Origin: Mycolicibacterium moriokaense
GTDB taxonomy: Bacteria > Actinomycetota > Actinomycetes > Mycobacteriales > Mycobacteriaceae
Length of the DNA stretch: 56,413 nucleotides
Direction: 5' to 3'
Assembly: GCF_003201655.1 (NCBI RefSeq)
Contig: NZ_QJJU01000030.1
Span: forward strand, 1-56,413
Under the pieces are notes generated by a model, which did not search any database, was not told where the DNA came from, and saw only the letters and a program-made list of their open reading frames with translations. The position numbers were made by a program, and so were the translations under genes. Positions 7,832 through 16,300 of this stretch are shown here, in pieces; within the stretch, counting starts at the first letter, position 1; each line of letters opens with the position of its first letter.

Positions 7832-8763
7832 TAGTCGCCCAAACTGATGTTGAGATCAATGACGTCGTAGCCGGTGCTGAGTATCCGGTCGGGCATGCGG
7901 CACTGCCCGTCAAAGACGTGGGGCGGCTGTTGCTTCGGTGCGGTGACCGACCAGGATTGGTCGCCGCGGTCAGCACTTTCTTGACCCGCGCGGGTGCCAA
8001 CATCGTGTCACTGGATCAGCATTCGACGCAGCCGACAGGTGGCACATTCTTCCAGCGCACGATATTTCATCTGCCAGGTTTGGCCACTGCGCGCGACGGC
8101 TTAGAGCAAGACTTCGCCGAACAGGTCGGCGCACCGTACGGCATGGACTTCCGCCTGACCGAAGCCGCCATACCCAAACGGCTTGCCATTATGGCCTCGA
8201 CCGAGGACCACTGCCTGCTAGACCTTCTTTGGCGCAACCGCCGTGGCGAACTGGACATGTCGGTGGTGATGGTGATCGGCAACCACCCCGACCTCGCCGA
8301 TGCGGTGCGCCCGTTTGGGGTGCCGTTTCTGCATGTGCCGGCGCACAAAGACATCCGCGAGAAAGCCGAACAACGCCAACTCGACCTGCTGCGCGGAAAC
8401 GTCGACCTGATGGTGTTGGCCCGCTACATGCAGATCCTGACCCCCCAATTCCTCCAGCAACTGGACTGTCCGCTGATCAACATTCACCACTCGTTCCTAC
8501 CGGCGTTCATCGGCGCCGCACCTTACAGGCGGGCCAAAGAGCGAGGCGTCAAACTCGTTGGTGCGACAGCTCATTACGTGACCGAAGATCTCGACGAGGG
8601 ACCGATCATCGAGCAAGACGTCGTGCGGGTAGACCACCGCCACAGCGTGGAAGACCTCACACGCCTGGGCGCTGACGTCGAACGTGCGGTACTGTCGCGC
8701 GCCGTGCTGTGGCACTGTGAAGACCGCATCATCCGATACCGCAACCAGACAATCGTCTTCTGA
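7828..8763 (+). CDS. purU: Formyltetrahydrofolate deformylase
   Basis: A 311-residue PurU: hydrolyses 10-formyl-THF to formate and THF, balancing one-carbon pools and feeding formate to PurT-type purine synthesis. An N-terminal ACT domain (about 30-105, GRLLLRCGDRPGLVAAVSTF) is followed by the formyltransferase fold (about 115-311). That fold has MASTEDHCLLDLLWR, the catalytic INIHHSFLPAF loop (about 217-227) and GATAHYVTEDLDEGPIIEQ with its catalytic Asp. The C-terminus NQTIVF is typical. GTG start, with a ~30-residue N-terminal extension before the ACT domain. Placed between glycine-rich genes; a decayed second copy lies at 9477. Confidence 0.95.
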   Translation: MIVAQTDVEINDVVAGAEYPVGHAALPVKDVGRLLLRCGDRPGLVAAVSTFLTRAGANIVSLDQHSTQPTGGTFFQRTIFHLPGLATARDGLEQDFAEQVGAPYGMDFRLTEAAIPKRLAIMASTEDHCLLDLLWRNRRGELDMSVVMVIGNHPDLADAVRPFGVPFLHVPAHKDIREKAEQRQLDLLRGNVDLMVLARYMQILTPQFLQQLDCPLINIHHSFLPAFIGAAPYRRAKERGVKLVGATAHYVTEDLDEGPIIEQDVVRVDHRHSVEDLTRLGADVERAVLSRAVLWHCEDRIIRYRNQTIVF

Positions 8764-9004
8764 GGGGCGCGCCGTGCCGTGGATGCCAGACCGTCACCAC
8801 CATGCTGTAAGCACTGCAATGCGTAATTGTGTTGTGCGAGCGTTGATTACAAGCGAGGCAGTTGACGCCGCGCCGCGCACAACGGTTCTCTTAAACCTAC
8901 GACCTTGCGGTCGCAGGCGCCTGGGGGGAATCGCCCGGTGGGGTTGGAAATATGGTAGGACGATTTGGAAACCGGTCTTTGGCTCTGGTCGAGGGGAAAC
9001 CGCG

Positions 9005-9403
9005 ATGGTGATGCGTACGGGACCGTATCTCGCTGCCGGCATCGCGGCCGGAATCGGGCTGGGCACTGTTCTGGGCGTAGCGCCACCGCGCGCCGCTACA
9101 GCGGTGCAGTTCATATCCGCGGCCGCGTCGGGGCGGATAGCGCTAGCCGCCGCGACGGTCGTTCTGGAGGTGGGTCAGCCGCTGATTTATCCGAACAGAG
9201 TGATGATCGGCAACGGCGGTGACGGGCAGTCGGGTTGCGTCGGCGGAGCTGGCGGAGCGGGCGGAAGGGGCGGAGCGGGCGGAGCGGGCGGCCAGCCGGG
9301 GCAGCCGGGGCAACCGGGGCAACCGGGGCAACCGGGGCAACCGGGGCAACCCGGACAACCCGGACAACCCGGACAACCGGCGGAGGCATGCGGCGGCTTA
9401 TGA
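9005..9403 (+). CDS. Secreted glycine-rich protein with collagen-like Gly-Gln-Pro tail
   Basis: A 132-residue protein: signal/anchor segment (about 1-35, TGPYLAAGIAAGIGLGTVLG), a ~40-residue linker, then a PGRS-like stretch of GGAGGRGGAGG repeats (about 75-95). Residues 96-125 are ten uninterrupted Gly-Gln-Pro triplets and the tail is AEACGGL. The triplets match collagen Gly-X-Y periodicity, which can form a triple helix, though ten repeats is short. ATG chosen because a GAGGGGAAA ribosome site precedes it; upstream in-frame ATGs run back into purU. Function unknown; likely cell-surface. Confidence 0.7.
   Translation: MVMRTGPYLAAGIAAGIGLGTVLGVAPPRAATAVQFISAAASGRIALAAATVVLEVGQPLIYPNRVMIGNGGDGQSGCVGGAGGAGGRGGAGGAGGQPGQPGQPGQPGQPGQPGQPGQPGQPGQPAEACGGL
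9290..9379 (+). repeat. Ten-unit 9-bp tandem repeat coding for GQP
   Basis: Ten in-frame copies of a 9-bp unit, mostly GGGCAACCG with later GGACAACCC variants. The near-perfect DNA identity of units 3-6 points to recent slippage expansion, so copy number probably varies between strains. It is part of the 9005 gene and lacks spacers, so it is not a CRISPR array. Confidence 0.9.
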
Positions 9404-9476
9404 CCGAAACGCGCCGCGGGTAAACCACTAACTGCGTGCCCGGTCGATATGACGCGGCACAGGCTCTTTTCGGCTT

Positions 9477-9670
9477 GACCCTGACTGCCTGCTAGACCTT
9501 CTTCGTGCAACCGCCTCAGCGAACTGGACATGTCGGTGGTGTGCGGCATTTGGCGTGCCCTTTCCTGCACGCGCCGGCGCACAAAGACGTCCGCGAGAAA
9601 GCCGAAAACGCCAACTCGACCGGCCTTACCGAAGATCTCGACGAGGGGCCGATCATCGAGGAAGACCTCA
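9477..9670 (+). pseudogene. purU: Decayed partial copy of purU
   Basis: Three blocks match the intact purU: 9477-9541 to about 8203-8264, 9541-9630 to about 8304-8390, and 9631-9669 to about 8577-8617. Two internal deletions of roughly 36 and 187 bp have removed the middle, including the catalytic INIHH loop. Surviving tell-tale strings are CTGCCTGCTAGACCTTCTT, GCGCACAAAGACGTCCGCGA and GAAGATCTCGACGAGG. It lies between two glycine-rich genes exactly as the intact purU does, so it is best explained by an old tandem duplication. 9671-10044 holds no gene I can support. Confidence 0.85.
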
Positions 9671-10044
9671 TGCATGGCCTTAGCCCGCGCCCAGTCCGCG
9701 ATGTGGTTTTACTGCCATCGAGCAATTATGTTGGCCGGCGTCGACACTCTCTGCCGAATCCTCGCTGGAAGGTCCCGTGGCGACGCTCAGCGAAAATTCG
9801 ACGTTCTTCGATCGCGGCCGCATCATCGATGATCGCGGGCGACAGTGGGCGCCGGTTTGCGTCGACACAATCGATCCTGTTCGCCGCCCAACCAGCAGTT
9901 ATAACGGTTGGCATGGGGCGGCGGTTTCGGACTGACAGACCCGGCCTCAATTGGCCCGGTAAGTTTTCGCGGTTTCGAACACTTGTTACAGCTAATGGGG
10001 TTAGGATGCTGATGAATGTGAACGGCCGAGACGAGGGGGATCTC

Positions 10045-11340
10045 GTGGCAAAGTATGTGATACCGCATCTCACCGCTGGCGTGGCAATTGCCGGGGCTAG
10101 CTTCTGGCTGGCGTCGTCCCCTGGCGCGCCGCCGTCGCCCCCCCCTCCTGCGGTGGAGCTGGCAGCTGTCGGGTCTCCGCTGCCGCTGGCACCGGTGACC
10201 ACCAGCCCGGCCATTTGCACCGACGCCGTTACCGCCTTCTGCAACCCCGGCAACTCCGGACTGATCGGCAACGCCGCGCTCCTCGGCAACAACGTTGCGA
10301 TCGGCCACCAGATGCTGATCGGCAACGCGGCGCTGCTCGACAAGAACGGGCCCGTCGGCGCGCTGATCCTCGAGGTCGGTCTCATCGGCGATGTCGTTGG
10401 TGGTGGCAGCCCCTTCTTGGGTTTGATCGGCAACGGCATCGACGCCACCGGCGACTGCGTCGGTGGGGCGTGCAACGGCACCAACGGCGGGATGCTCTTG
10501 GGCTTCGGCGGCAATGGTGCCCAAGGGGGCAACGGCGGCAATGCTGGGTGGTTCGGCGGCGGCGGCACCGGCGGGGCCGGCATCCCGGGAACGCACGGCG
10601 GCCCTGGCGGCCCCGGGGGCAACGGCGGCAACGCCGTGATGGTCGGCAATGGCGGCACCGGCGGGGCCGGCGGCACAGGTGGATCCGCAAAGGTTGCCGG
10701 CGGCACAGGCGGCACTGGCGGCACCGGCGGCAGTGGCGGAATGCTGGCGGGCGAGGGCGGCACCGGCGGGGCCGGCGGCACAGGTGGATCCGCAAAGGTT
10801 GCCGGCGGCACCGGCGGAACCGGCGGCGCCGGAGGCAACGGCGTGTCGCTTGTCGCGGGCGAGGGCGGCACCGGCGGCGGCGGCGGCACCGGCGGCACCG
10901 GAAAGGTTGTCGGCGGCACCGGCGGCACCGGCGGCGCCGGAGGCAACGGCGTGTCGCTTGTCGCGGGCGACGGCGGCACCGGCGGGGCAGGCGGCGGCGG
11001 CGGCGACGCTACGGGTCACAAAGGCGGAACCGGCGGAACCGGCGGAACCGGCGGCGATGGCGGGTCTGGCGCGGCGCTGGCGGTGGGTCACGGCGGCACG
11101 GGCGGCGCGGGCGGTGGGGGCGGCACCGGCGGCGGCGGCGGAACCGGAGGAACCGGAGGCACCGGCGGCGGCGGCGGCGGCGGCGGCACGGGCGGCACGG
11201 GCGCGGCCGCCTTGGGCGTCGGCGGCACCGGCGGCATCGGCGGCGAGGGCGGCACCGGCGGTAAGGGCGGCACCGGCACTGGCGCTACGGGCTCCACGGG
11301 CAGCACCGGGGGCGGTGGCGCGTCATCGTCCAGCAACTAG
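10045..11340 (+). CDS. PGRS-like glycine-rich exported protein without PE domain
   Basis: A 431-residue protein. A hydrophobic N-terminus (HLTAGVAIAGASFWLA, about 8-23) suggests export, followed by a Pro-rich stretch. A ~100-residue segment with repeats of LIGNAALL/NNVAIGHQMLIGN resembles the linker found in some PGRS proteins. From about residue 145 the protein is almost entirely GGTGG, GGAGG and GGNGG repeats, including duplicated GGSAKVAGGTGG blocks, ending ASSSSN. GTG at 10045 is chosen because GAGGGGG lies 5 nt upstream; a longer in-frame reading back to 9505 runs through the purU remnant and is unlikely. It converges on rplA with a shared hairpin between. Confidence 0.75.
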   Translation: MAKYVIPHLTAGVAIAGASFWLASSPGAPPSPPPPAVELAAVGSPLPLAPVTTSPAICTDAVTAFCNPGNSGLIGNAALLGNNVAIGHQMLIGNAALLDKNGPVGALILEVGLIGDVVGGGSPFLGLIGNGIDATGDCVGGACNGTNGGMLLGFGGNGAQGGNGGNAGWFGGGGTGGAGIPGTHGGPGGPGGNGGNAVMVGNGGTGGAGGTGGSAKVAGGTGGTGGTGGSGGMLAGEGGTGGAGGTGGSAKVAGGTGGTGGAGGNGVSLVAGEGGTGGGGGTGGTGKVVGGTGGTGGAGGNGVSLVAGDGGTGGAGGGGGDATGHKGGTGGTGGTGGDGGSGAALAVGHGGTGGAGGGGGTGGGGGTGGTGGTGGGGGGGGTGGTGAAALGVGGTGGIGGEGGTGGKGGTGTGATGSTGSTGGGGASSSSN

Positions 11341-11354
11341 TAGCGGGCTGAACT

Positions 11355-11375
11355 CGGTCGCCGCGTCGGCGACCG
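11355..11375. terminator. Hairpin between convergent PGRS-like gene and rplA
   Basis: CGGTCGCC (11355-11362), a 5-nt loop and GGCGACCG (11368-11375) form a perfect 8-bp stem in the 44-bp gap between the two convergent stops. No clear U-tract on either side, so it may be a weak bidirectional terminator of the mycobacterial stem-only type. Confidence 0.5.
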
Positions 11376-11384
11376 CTACGAGAC

Positions 11385-12092
11385 CTACGCCTCGGCGATG
11401 TTGCGGGTGACTGCCGGGTCGACCGGAATACCGGGGCCGGTGGTGGTCGAGACGACGACCTTCTTCAGGTAGCGGCCCTTCGACGACGACGGCTTGGCGC
11501 GCAGGATCTCGTCGAGCGCGGCGCCGTAGTTCTCGACAAGCGCCTTCTCGTCGAACGACGCCTTGCCGATGATGAAGTGCAGGTTGGCCTGCTTGTCGAC
11601 GCGGAAATTGATCTTGCCGCCCTTGATGTCGTTGACGGCCTTGGCGACGTCGGGGGTGACGGTGCCGGTCTTCGGGTTCGGCATCAGGCCGCGCGGGCCC
11701 AGCACACGCGCGATGCGGCCGACCTTGGCCATCTGATCCGGCGTCGCGATCGCGGCGTCGAAGTCCAGGAAGCCGCCCTGGATCTTCTCGATCAGGTCGT
11801 CGCTGCCGACGATGTCGGCGCCTGCCGCGGCGGCCTCCTCGGCCTTGTCGCCCACTGCGAACACCGCGACGCGGGCGGTCTTGCCGGTGCCGTGCGGCAG
11901 GTTGACGGTGCCGCGCACCAGTTGGTCGGCCTTACGCGGATCGACGCCGAGCCGGATCGCGACCTCGACGGTGGCGTCCTGCTTCTTCGACGACGTCTCC
12001 TTGGCCAGCTTCGCGGCCTCCAGCGGCGTGTAGAGCCGGTCGCGGTCGATCTTCTCGGCCGCTTCGCGATATGCCTTGCTGTTCTTGCTCAT
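11385..12092 (-). CDS. rplA: 50S ribosomal protein L1
   Basis: A 235-residue L1 protein that binds 23S rRNA at the L1 stalk and helps move deacylated tRNA out of the E site. Recognised by its full length, GVDPRKADQLVRGTVNLPHG near the N-terminal third, the RGLMPNPKTGTVT motif and the KGRYLKKVVVSTTTGPGI C-terminus. Last gene of the secE-nusG-rplK-rplA block, in the conserved bacterial order. ATG start at 12092. L1 often represses its own operon by binding the mRNA; no specific site was identified here. Confidence 0.97.
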   Translation of the reverse strand: MSKNSKAYREAAEKIDRDRLYTPLEAAKLAKETSSKKQDATVEVAIRLGVDPRKADQLVRGTVNLPHGTGKTARVAVFAVGDKAEEAAAAGADIVGSDDLIEKIQGGFLDFDAAIATPDQMAKVGRIARVLGPRGLMPNPKTGTVTPDVAKAVNDIKGGKINFRVDKQANLHFIIGKASFDEKALVENYGAALDEILRAKPSSSKGRYLKKVVVSTTTGPGIPVDPAVTRNIAEA

Positions 12093-12164
12093 TGATCTTC
12101 CAATCGTGTTGTTGGAGTCGTGGTTGGCGAGCCGATGCCAGCTCTCCCACGCGTTCCGGGTGTA

Positions 12165-12593
12165 CTACTCGACAGTGATACCCATCGACCGGGCAGTGCC
12201 GGCGATGATCTTGGCCGCGGCGTCGATGTCGTTCGCGTTCAAGTCTTCCTTCTTGGTCTCGGCGATCTCGCGCACCTGATCCCAGGTGACCTTGGCGACC
12301 TTCACCGATTGCGGAGTGCCTGAGCCCTTCTGCACGCCTGCGGCCTTCAGCAGCAGCCTGGCAGCGGGCGGGGTCTTCAGGGCGAAGGTGAAGCTGCGGT
12401 CCTCGTAGACGGTGATCTCCACGGGGATGACGTTGCCGCGCTGGCTTTCAGTCGCGGCGTTGTACGCCTTGCAGAACTCCATGATGTTGACACCGTGCTG
12501 GCCGAGCGCAGGACCCACCGGCGGGGCGGGGTTGGCCTGCCCGGCCTGGATCTGCAGCTTGATCAGCCCGACGGCTTTCTTCTTCGGGGCCAT
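12165..12593 (-). CDS. rplK: 50S ribosomal protein L11
   Basis: A 142-residue L11 with the N-terminal MAPKKKAVGLIKLQI, the PAPPVGPALGQHGVNI motif that contacts the GTPase-associated centre, and a C-terminal rRNA-binding domain ending ARSMGITVE. Binds 23S rRNA helices 43/44 and supports RelA activation and translation factor function. The ATG at 12593 is chosen over an upstream in-frame start because it begins the universally conserved MAPKK. It lies 72 bp before rplA in the same transcript. Confidence 0.97.
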   Translation of the reverse strand: MAPKKKAVGLIKLQIQAGQANPAPPVGPALGQHGVNIMEFCKAYNAATESQRGNVIPVEITVYEDRSFTFALKTPPAARLLLKAAGVQKGSGTPQSVKVAKVTWDQVREIAETKKEDLNANDIDAAAKIIAGTARSMGITVE

Positions 12594-12674
12594 GTGTTGG
12601 TGTTTCCTCTCTCGTTTCCTGCGATTTGTGTGCGTCTTCGAGCGCTCAGCGCTCCTCAACGCACACAAGTCGCT

Positions 12675-13463
12675 CTAGATCTTGGCGACCTGGGTGAAGG
12701 TCAGTTCGACAGGTGTTTCGCGGCCGAAGATGGACACGAGCACCTTGAGTTTCTGTTGTTCTGCGTTGACCTCGCTGATCGAGGCGGGCAAGGTCGCGAA
12801 CGGGCCGTCCATGACGGTGACCGACTCGCCGACCTCGAAGTCCACCAGGATCTCAGGACGTTCCAGCGTGGCCTCCGAGGACACACCAGCGGCCGTGCTC
12901 TTGGCGGGCTTCTTCGCCGAGGCGGGCGGCAACAGGAACTTCACCACGTCGTCGAGCGACAGTGGCGACGGCCGCGACGTCGCGCCGACGAAACCGGTGA
13001 CACCAGGGGTGTTGCGCACCGCGCCCCACGACTCGTCGTTGAGTTCCATGCGGACCAAGATGTAGCCCGGCAGCACCTTCCGGTTGACCTGCTTGCGCTG
13101 GCCGTTCTTGATCTCGGTGACCTCTTCGGTGGGCACCTCGACCTGGAAGATGTAGTCGCCGACGTCGAGGTTCTGCACACGAGTCTCGAGGTTGGCCTTC
13201 ACCTTGTTCTCATAGCCGGCATACGAGTGGATGACATACCAGTCGCCGGGCCGCAGGCGCAGCTCCTTCTTGAGCGCGACGGCGGGATCCTCGTCCTCGT
13301 CTTCAGCGGGCGCGTCGGCGGCGACATCAGCCGCTGGAGCCTCGTCGGCGTCCTCGCTGACCGCGTCGGCGTTGGTCTCGTCGACGTCGACGGTGGCCTC
13401 AGCGTCCCCGTCGATGACGTCGACACTGTCGGCCGAAGGCGATTCGCCCTCGAAGGAAGTCAC
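12675..13463 (-). CDS. nusG: Transcription termination/antitermination factor NusG
   Basis: A 262-residue NusG. An acidic, disordered N-terminal extension of ~75 residues (many D/E/A) is typical of actinobacteria. The NGN domain follows (GDWYVIHSYAGYENKVKANL, about 77-96), then the C-terminal KOW domain with FEVGESVTVMDGPFATLPA near residue 205. Couples RNA polymerase to Rho and the ribosome. GTG start. Transcribed between secE and rplK, as in most bacteria. Confidence 0.96.
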   Translation of the reverse strand: MTSFEGESPSADSVDVIDGDAEATVDVDETNADAVSEDADEAPAADVAADAPAEDEDEDPAVALKKELRLRPGDWYVIHSYAGYENKVKANLETRVQNLDVGDYIFQVEVPTEEVTEIKNGQRKQVNRKVLPGYILVRMELNDESWGAVRNTPGVTGFVGATSRPSPLSLDDVVKFLLPPASAKKPAKSTAAGVSSEATLERPEILVDFEVGESVTVMDGPFATLPASISEVNAEQQKLKVLVSIFGRETPVELTFTQVAKI

Positions 13464-13489
13464 TTGTCAGTCCTCTCTCAATACGCTCG

Positions 13490-13933
13490 TTAGCCGAACA
13501 CCAGCATTACGAGCTTGGCCAGGCCAAGGTCGACCAGGCCGATCAACGCCACCATGAACGCCAGAAAGACCAGCACCACGGCGGTGTAGTTGACCATCTG
13601 CTTGCGGTTCGGCCAGATCACCTTGCGCAGCTCGGCGACGACCTGCTTCAGGAAGGTCCAGACGAAGATGAACGGGTTGCGCGACGGCCCATCGGCGGAT
13701 TTCTTCGCGGTCTTCTTCTCGGTGCCTGCGCCGTTCTTGGTGGGGGCAGCCTTCGTGCCCGTCGCCAAGTCGACGGCCTCGCTGGCATCCTCGCCCGTCG
13801 CGCCGCGGCGCGACCGCTTGCCCGTCGGCCGCACCGGCCGGGTCACCACCGCGGTCTGACCACCGGTGTCGCCGGAGTCGTCCGTCACGTTGCCGTCGCT
13901 TGCGGAGCCAGCACCATCGCGCTCGTCGCTCAC
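13490..13933 (-). CDS. secE: Preprotein translocase subunit SecE
   Basis: A 147-residue SecE with a long Thr/Lys/Ala-rich cytoplasmic N-terminus. The conserved amphipathic helix (FLKQVVAELRKVIWPNRKQ) is followed by one membrane segment (AVVLVFLAFMVALIGLVDLGL). It stabilises SecY in the translocon. GTG at 13933 preceded by GAAAGG is used; a longer frame extends into the tRNA-Trp gene and is not plausible. Followed 26 bp later by nusG. Confidence 0.94.
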   Translation of the reverse strand: MSDERDGAGSASDGNVTDDSGDTGGQTAVVTRPVRPTGKRSRRGATGEDASEAVDLATGTKAAPTKNGAGTEKKTAKKSADGPSRNPFIFVWTFLKQVVAELRKVIWPNRKQMVNYTAVVLVFLAFMVALIGLVDLGLAKLVMLVFG

Positions 13934-14002
13934 CGCATGCCTTTCGTCTTGTTGTTCTTGTGTGTCACCTTCCAGTGTCCACACTTGTCGAGTATTCAGT
14001 TG

Positions 14003-14075
<73 letters not shown>

Positions 14076-14236
14076 CTATGAGGTTGGCAGGCCAACCTGC
14101 AGGTGTCCGGGGCTTACACAAACCGCGCGCTCCCCGTTCGGTCGATCTGAAACCGACGGACAGCGCGCTGGACTGGGAAAACCCCGAGGTCCGAGTGTAG
14201 CGCGCCCCGCCTCCGAGTTACTAATCGCCGTTGGGG

Positions 14237-14746
14237 CTATTCGCCGACCGCTTTGCGCATTACCTGGCCGGTTTTGGGATCCCATTTCACCGAGATCGAG
14301 TTGTCGCCCTCGTGGCCCATCAGCGTGGTCAAGCCCTCGAGAACCATCTCGCCGTCCGCGTTGTGGCAGACATTGCGGGTGACCACAATGTCGGCGCCGA
14401 ACCGTTCGACCACGGATTCGACGTGCATGGTGCCGATCAGCTGGTCGCCGGCCTTGATCGGCCGGTGGAACACGAACTTCTGGTCGACCTGGACGATCTG
14501 CATGGCCTCAAGGCCCACGTCGACGTTCTGGAAGAAGTGCCGCTGAATCAGCAACGCGAAGACCGAAATGAAGGTCAGCGGAGCGACGACCGCGTCGTGG
14601 CCGAGCTCGGCGGCGGCTTCCTCGTCGTAGGTGGCCGGATCATCGGCCTTGATGGCCGTCGCGTACTGGCGGACCTGTTCGCGGCCGACGACGAAGGTGT
14701 CTGGGTACTTCCAGACCATCCCCACAATGTCTCTGTTGATTGGCAT
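14237..14746 (-). CDS. hadC: (3R)-hydroxyacyl-ACP dehydratase subunit HadC
   Basis: A 169-residue hot-dog-fold protein of the FAS-II system that dehydrates long meromycolate intermediates; HadC pairs with catalytic HadB in the HadBC enzyme. Recognised by the N-terminal MVWKYPDTFVVGREQVRQYA, PLTFISVFALLIQ and IVQVDQKFVFHRPIKAGDQL. It lacks the hydratase-2 catalytic Asp-His motif, as expected for the substrate-binding subunit. Third gene of hadABC, 3 bp after hadB, so translationally linked. Confidence 0.95.
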   Translation of the reverse strand: MPINRDIVGMVWKYPDTFVVGREQVRQYATAIKADDPATYDEEAAAELGHDAVVAPLTFISVFALLIQRHFFQNVDVGLEAMQIVQVDQKFVFHRPIKAGDQLIGTMHVESVVERFGADIVVTRNVCHNADGEMVLEGLTTLMGHEGDNSISVKWDPKTGQVMRKAVGE

Positions 14747-14749
14747 TTG

Positions 14750-15178
14750 CTACGCCAACTTCGCGGTCGCCACAGCGCGGCCGAAAATCTTCTTTCCCCC
14801 CGAAGTGGCCGATAGTGCGATTGTCACCGATTTCGTCTCCGGTTCAACGGATTTCACACGTCCATTGAACACGATTTCTGCGCCAGTGCCGTCGTTCGGC
14901 ACGGGCACAACGGCAGTGAATCGCACGTTGTACTCGGTCACGGCGGCGGGATCGCCGACCCACGACGTGACGTACCCGCCGCCAAGGCCCATGGTCAGCA
15001 TGCCGTGGGCGATCGCGACATCCAGTCCGACCTGCTTGGCGATCTCGTCGTCCCAGTGGATCGGGTTGAGGTCGCCGGAGACGCCCGCGTAGTTCACGAG
15101 GTCCCCGCGTGTCAGCGCAATGACCTTCTCCGGAAGCAGGTCACCCACCTTCACCGAATCGAACTCACGCAGCGCCAT
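14750..15178 (-). CDS. hadB: (3R)-hydroxyacyl-ACP dehydratase catalytic subunit HadB
   Basis: A 142-residue MaoC-like hydratase carrying the catalytic motif YAGVSGDLNPIHWDDE (about 31-46; Asp and His of the hydratase-2 signature). It ends GGKKIFGRAVATAKLA as in M. tuberculosis HadB. Combines with HadA or HadC to dehydrate 3-hydroxyacyl-AcpM during mycolic acid elongation; the HadAB complex is the target of thiacetazone and isoxyl. ATG 15178 (MALREFDSV) chosen by homology; it overlaps the hadA 3' end by 14 bp. Confidence 0.96.
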   Translation of the reverse strand: MALREFDSVKVGDLLPEKVIALTRGDLVNYAGVSGDLNPIHWDDEIAKQVGLDVAIAHGMLTMGLGGGYVTSWVGDPAAVTEYNVRFTAVVPVPNDGTGAEIVFNGRVKSVEPETKSVTIALSATSGGKKIFGRAVATAKLA

Positions 15179-15647
15179 CGTTGAAGCCACCCTCTTCTCC
15201 ATCCTCAGCTGACTTTCCCGCCAGGGTCGTGTACGACTCCTGGACCACGTCGCCCTTTTCGTTGGTGATGATGTTCCTGGTCACGATGATGTCGGTGCCG
15301 AATGAATGCCTGACCGAGTGCACCCAGACATCGCAGTAAAGGCGATCGCCGGCCTTGATGGGCTGCGCGAACTTCAGTTCCTGGTCGACCTGCACGATCT
15401 TGGCGTCCTGGATAACGATATCCGCGTTCGCGAAGAACGCCGTCTGCGCCTGGTATCCGAACACCGAGATGAACGTCAGCGGAGCAAGCACCCCCGCATG
15501 GCCGAGGTCAGCGGCGGCCTGGTCATCGAAGAACGCGGCGTCGTCGTTCTTGACGGCGATCGCGTACTCGCGGATCTTCTCGCGCCCAACGACGTAGTGG
15601 TCGGGATAGCGATAGTGCATCCCGACGATGTTGTCGAACGTCGTCAT
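15165..15647 (-). CDS. hadA: (3R)-hydroxyacyl-ACP dehydratase subunit HadA
   Basis: A 160-residue hot-dog-fold subunit with IVGMHYRYPDHYVVGREKIR at the N-terminus, LAPLTFISVFGYQAQTAFF, IVQVDQELKF, and an acidic GEEGGFNDGAA tail closely like M. tuberculosis HadA. Non-catalytic partner that shapes the acyl-binding channel of HadAB, including the cysteine-containing region used by activated thiacetazone. First gene of hadABC; its end overlaps hadB by 14 bp. Confidence 0.95.
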   Translation of the reverse strand: MTTFDNIVGMHYRYPDHYVVGREKIREYAIAVKNDDAAFFDDQAAADLGHAGVLAPLTFISVFGYQAQTAFFANADIVIQDAKIVQVDQELKFAQPIKAGDRLYCDVWVHSVRHSFGTDIIVTRNIITNEKGDVVQESYTTLAGKSAEDGEEGGFNDGAA

Positions 15648-15715
15648 GGTTAGTGAACCTAACTGATCCGGCCGGACAAACCACCATCGGTTGGCGACCC
15701 GGCCTTCGCTGATCC

Positions 15716-15883
15716 TTAGCGCGATTCCTTGTGAGCCTGGTGCTTGCCGCAGTTCGGGCAGAACTTCTTCAGCTCGAGCCGGTCAGGATCGTTGCGACGA
15801 TTCTTCTTGGTGATGTAGTTGCGGTGTTTGCACACCTCGCACGCCAAAGTGATCTTTGGCCGTACGTCTGTACTGGACGCCAC
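15716..15883 (-). CDS. rpmG: 50S ribosomal protein L33
   Basis: A 55-residue L33, too short for a 60-residue ORF cutoff. It begins MASSTDVRPKITLACEVCKH (GTG read as Met), continues NYITKKNRRN, and has CPNCGKHQAH near the end. The two CxxC pairs make it the zinc-binding form, the type usually repressed or replaced under zinc limitation by a C-minus paralogue. GTG at 15883, with GGAAGAGGG upstream. Lies between tRNA-Met and hadA, as rpmG2 does in M. tuberculosis. Confidence 0.93.
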   Translation of the reverse strand: MASSTDVRPKITLACEVCKHRNYITKKNRRNDPDRLELKKFCPNCGKHQAHKESR

Positions 15884-15932
15884 GTCAGCTGCCCTCTTCC
15901 TGAAATCTTCAAATCACTCGTTGTTCGTCTTG

Positions 15933-16006
<74 letters not shown>

Positions 16007-16041
16007 ATGCCGGGCGCCGCCGCCTAGCACGGCGTCCACCG

Positions 16042-16114
16042 AGCCCCCTAACGGAATCGAACCGTTGACCTTTTCCTTACCATGGAAACGCTCTACCGAC
16101 TGAGCTAAGGGGGC
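16042..16114 (-). tRNA. thrT: tRNA-Thr (GGT)
   Basis: Minus-strand acceptor GCCCCCT pairs with AGGGGGC. Anticodon stem TTTCC/GGAAA with loop ATGGTAA gives GGT. T-arm GGTTCGATTCC is intact. Forms a cluster with tRNA-Met and rpmG. Confidence 0.94.
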
Positions 16115-16300
16115 TTAGGTCTTCTCTGGCCCCCGAATCGTGCCTAGGGCCTTAAAGAGGGTACATTCTCGCGGTTTGACGCGCCAAACCGCAGGTCATC
16201 GAAACCGTCACAGACCGACCATGACACCGTCCGAGAACGGGCCGTCGCGCCGTTCGATGGCCTCCACATCGGTGCCGTCGCCAGACCATGACCATCGCCG

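Noticed and set aside
9290..9379. Regular 9-bp repeats resembling a CRISPR or minisatellite
   Set aside because: There are no unique spacers and the repeats are in frame as Gly-Gln-Pro codons of the 9005 gene.
9777..9935. GTG-initiated 52-codon frame (MATLSENSTFF...) after the purU remnant
   Set aside because: The ribosome site is too close, there is no family match, and it lies in decayed sequence; possibly a fragment of another gene.
9505..10044. Long N-terminal extension of the third glycine-rich gene
   Set aside because: It reads through the purU pseudogene. A GTG with GAGGGGG at 10045 gives a normal signal-peptide start.
9726..11091. Long minus-strand frames opposite the PGRS-like gene (Pro- or Arg-rich)
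   Set aside because: They are mirror images of GGC/GGT repeats, with no ribosome sites or domains.
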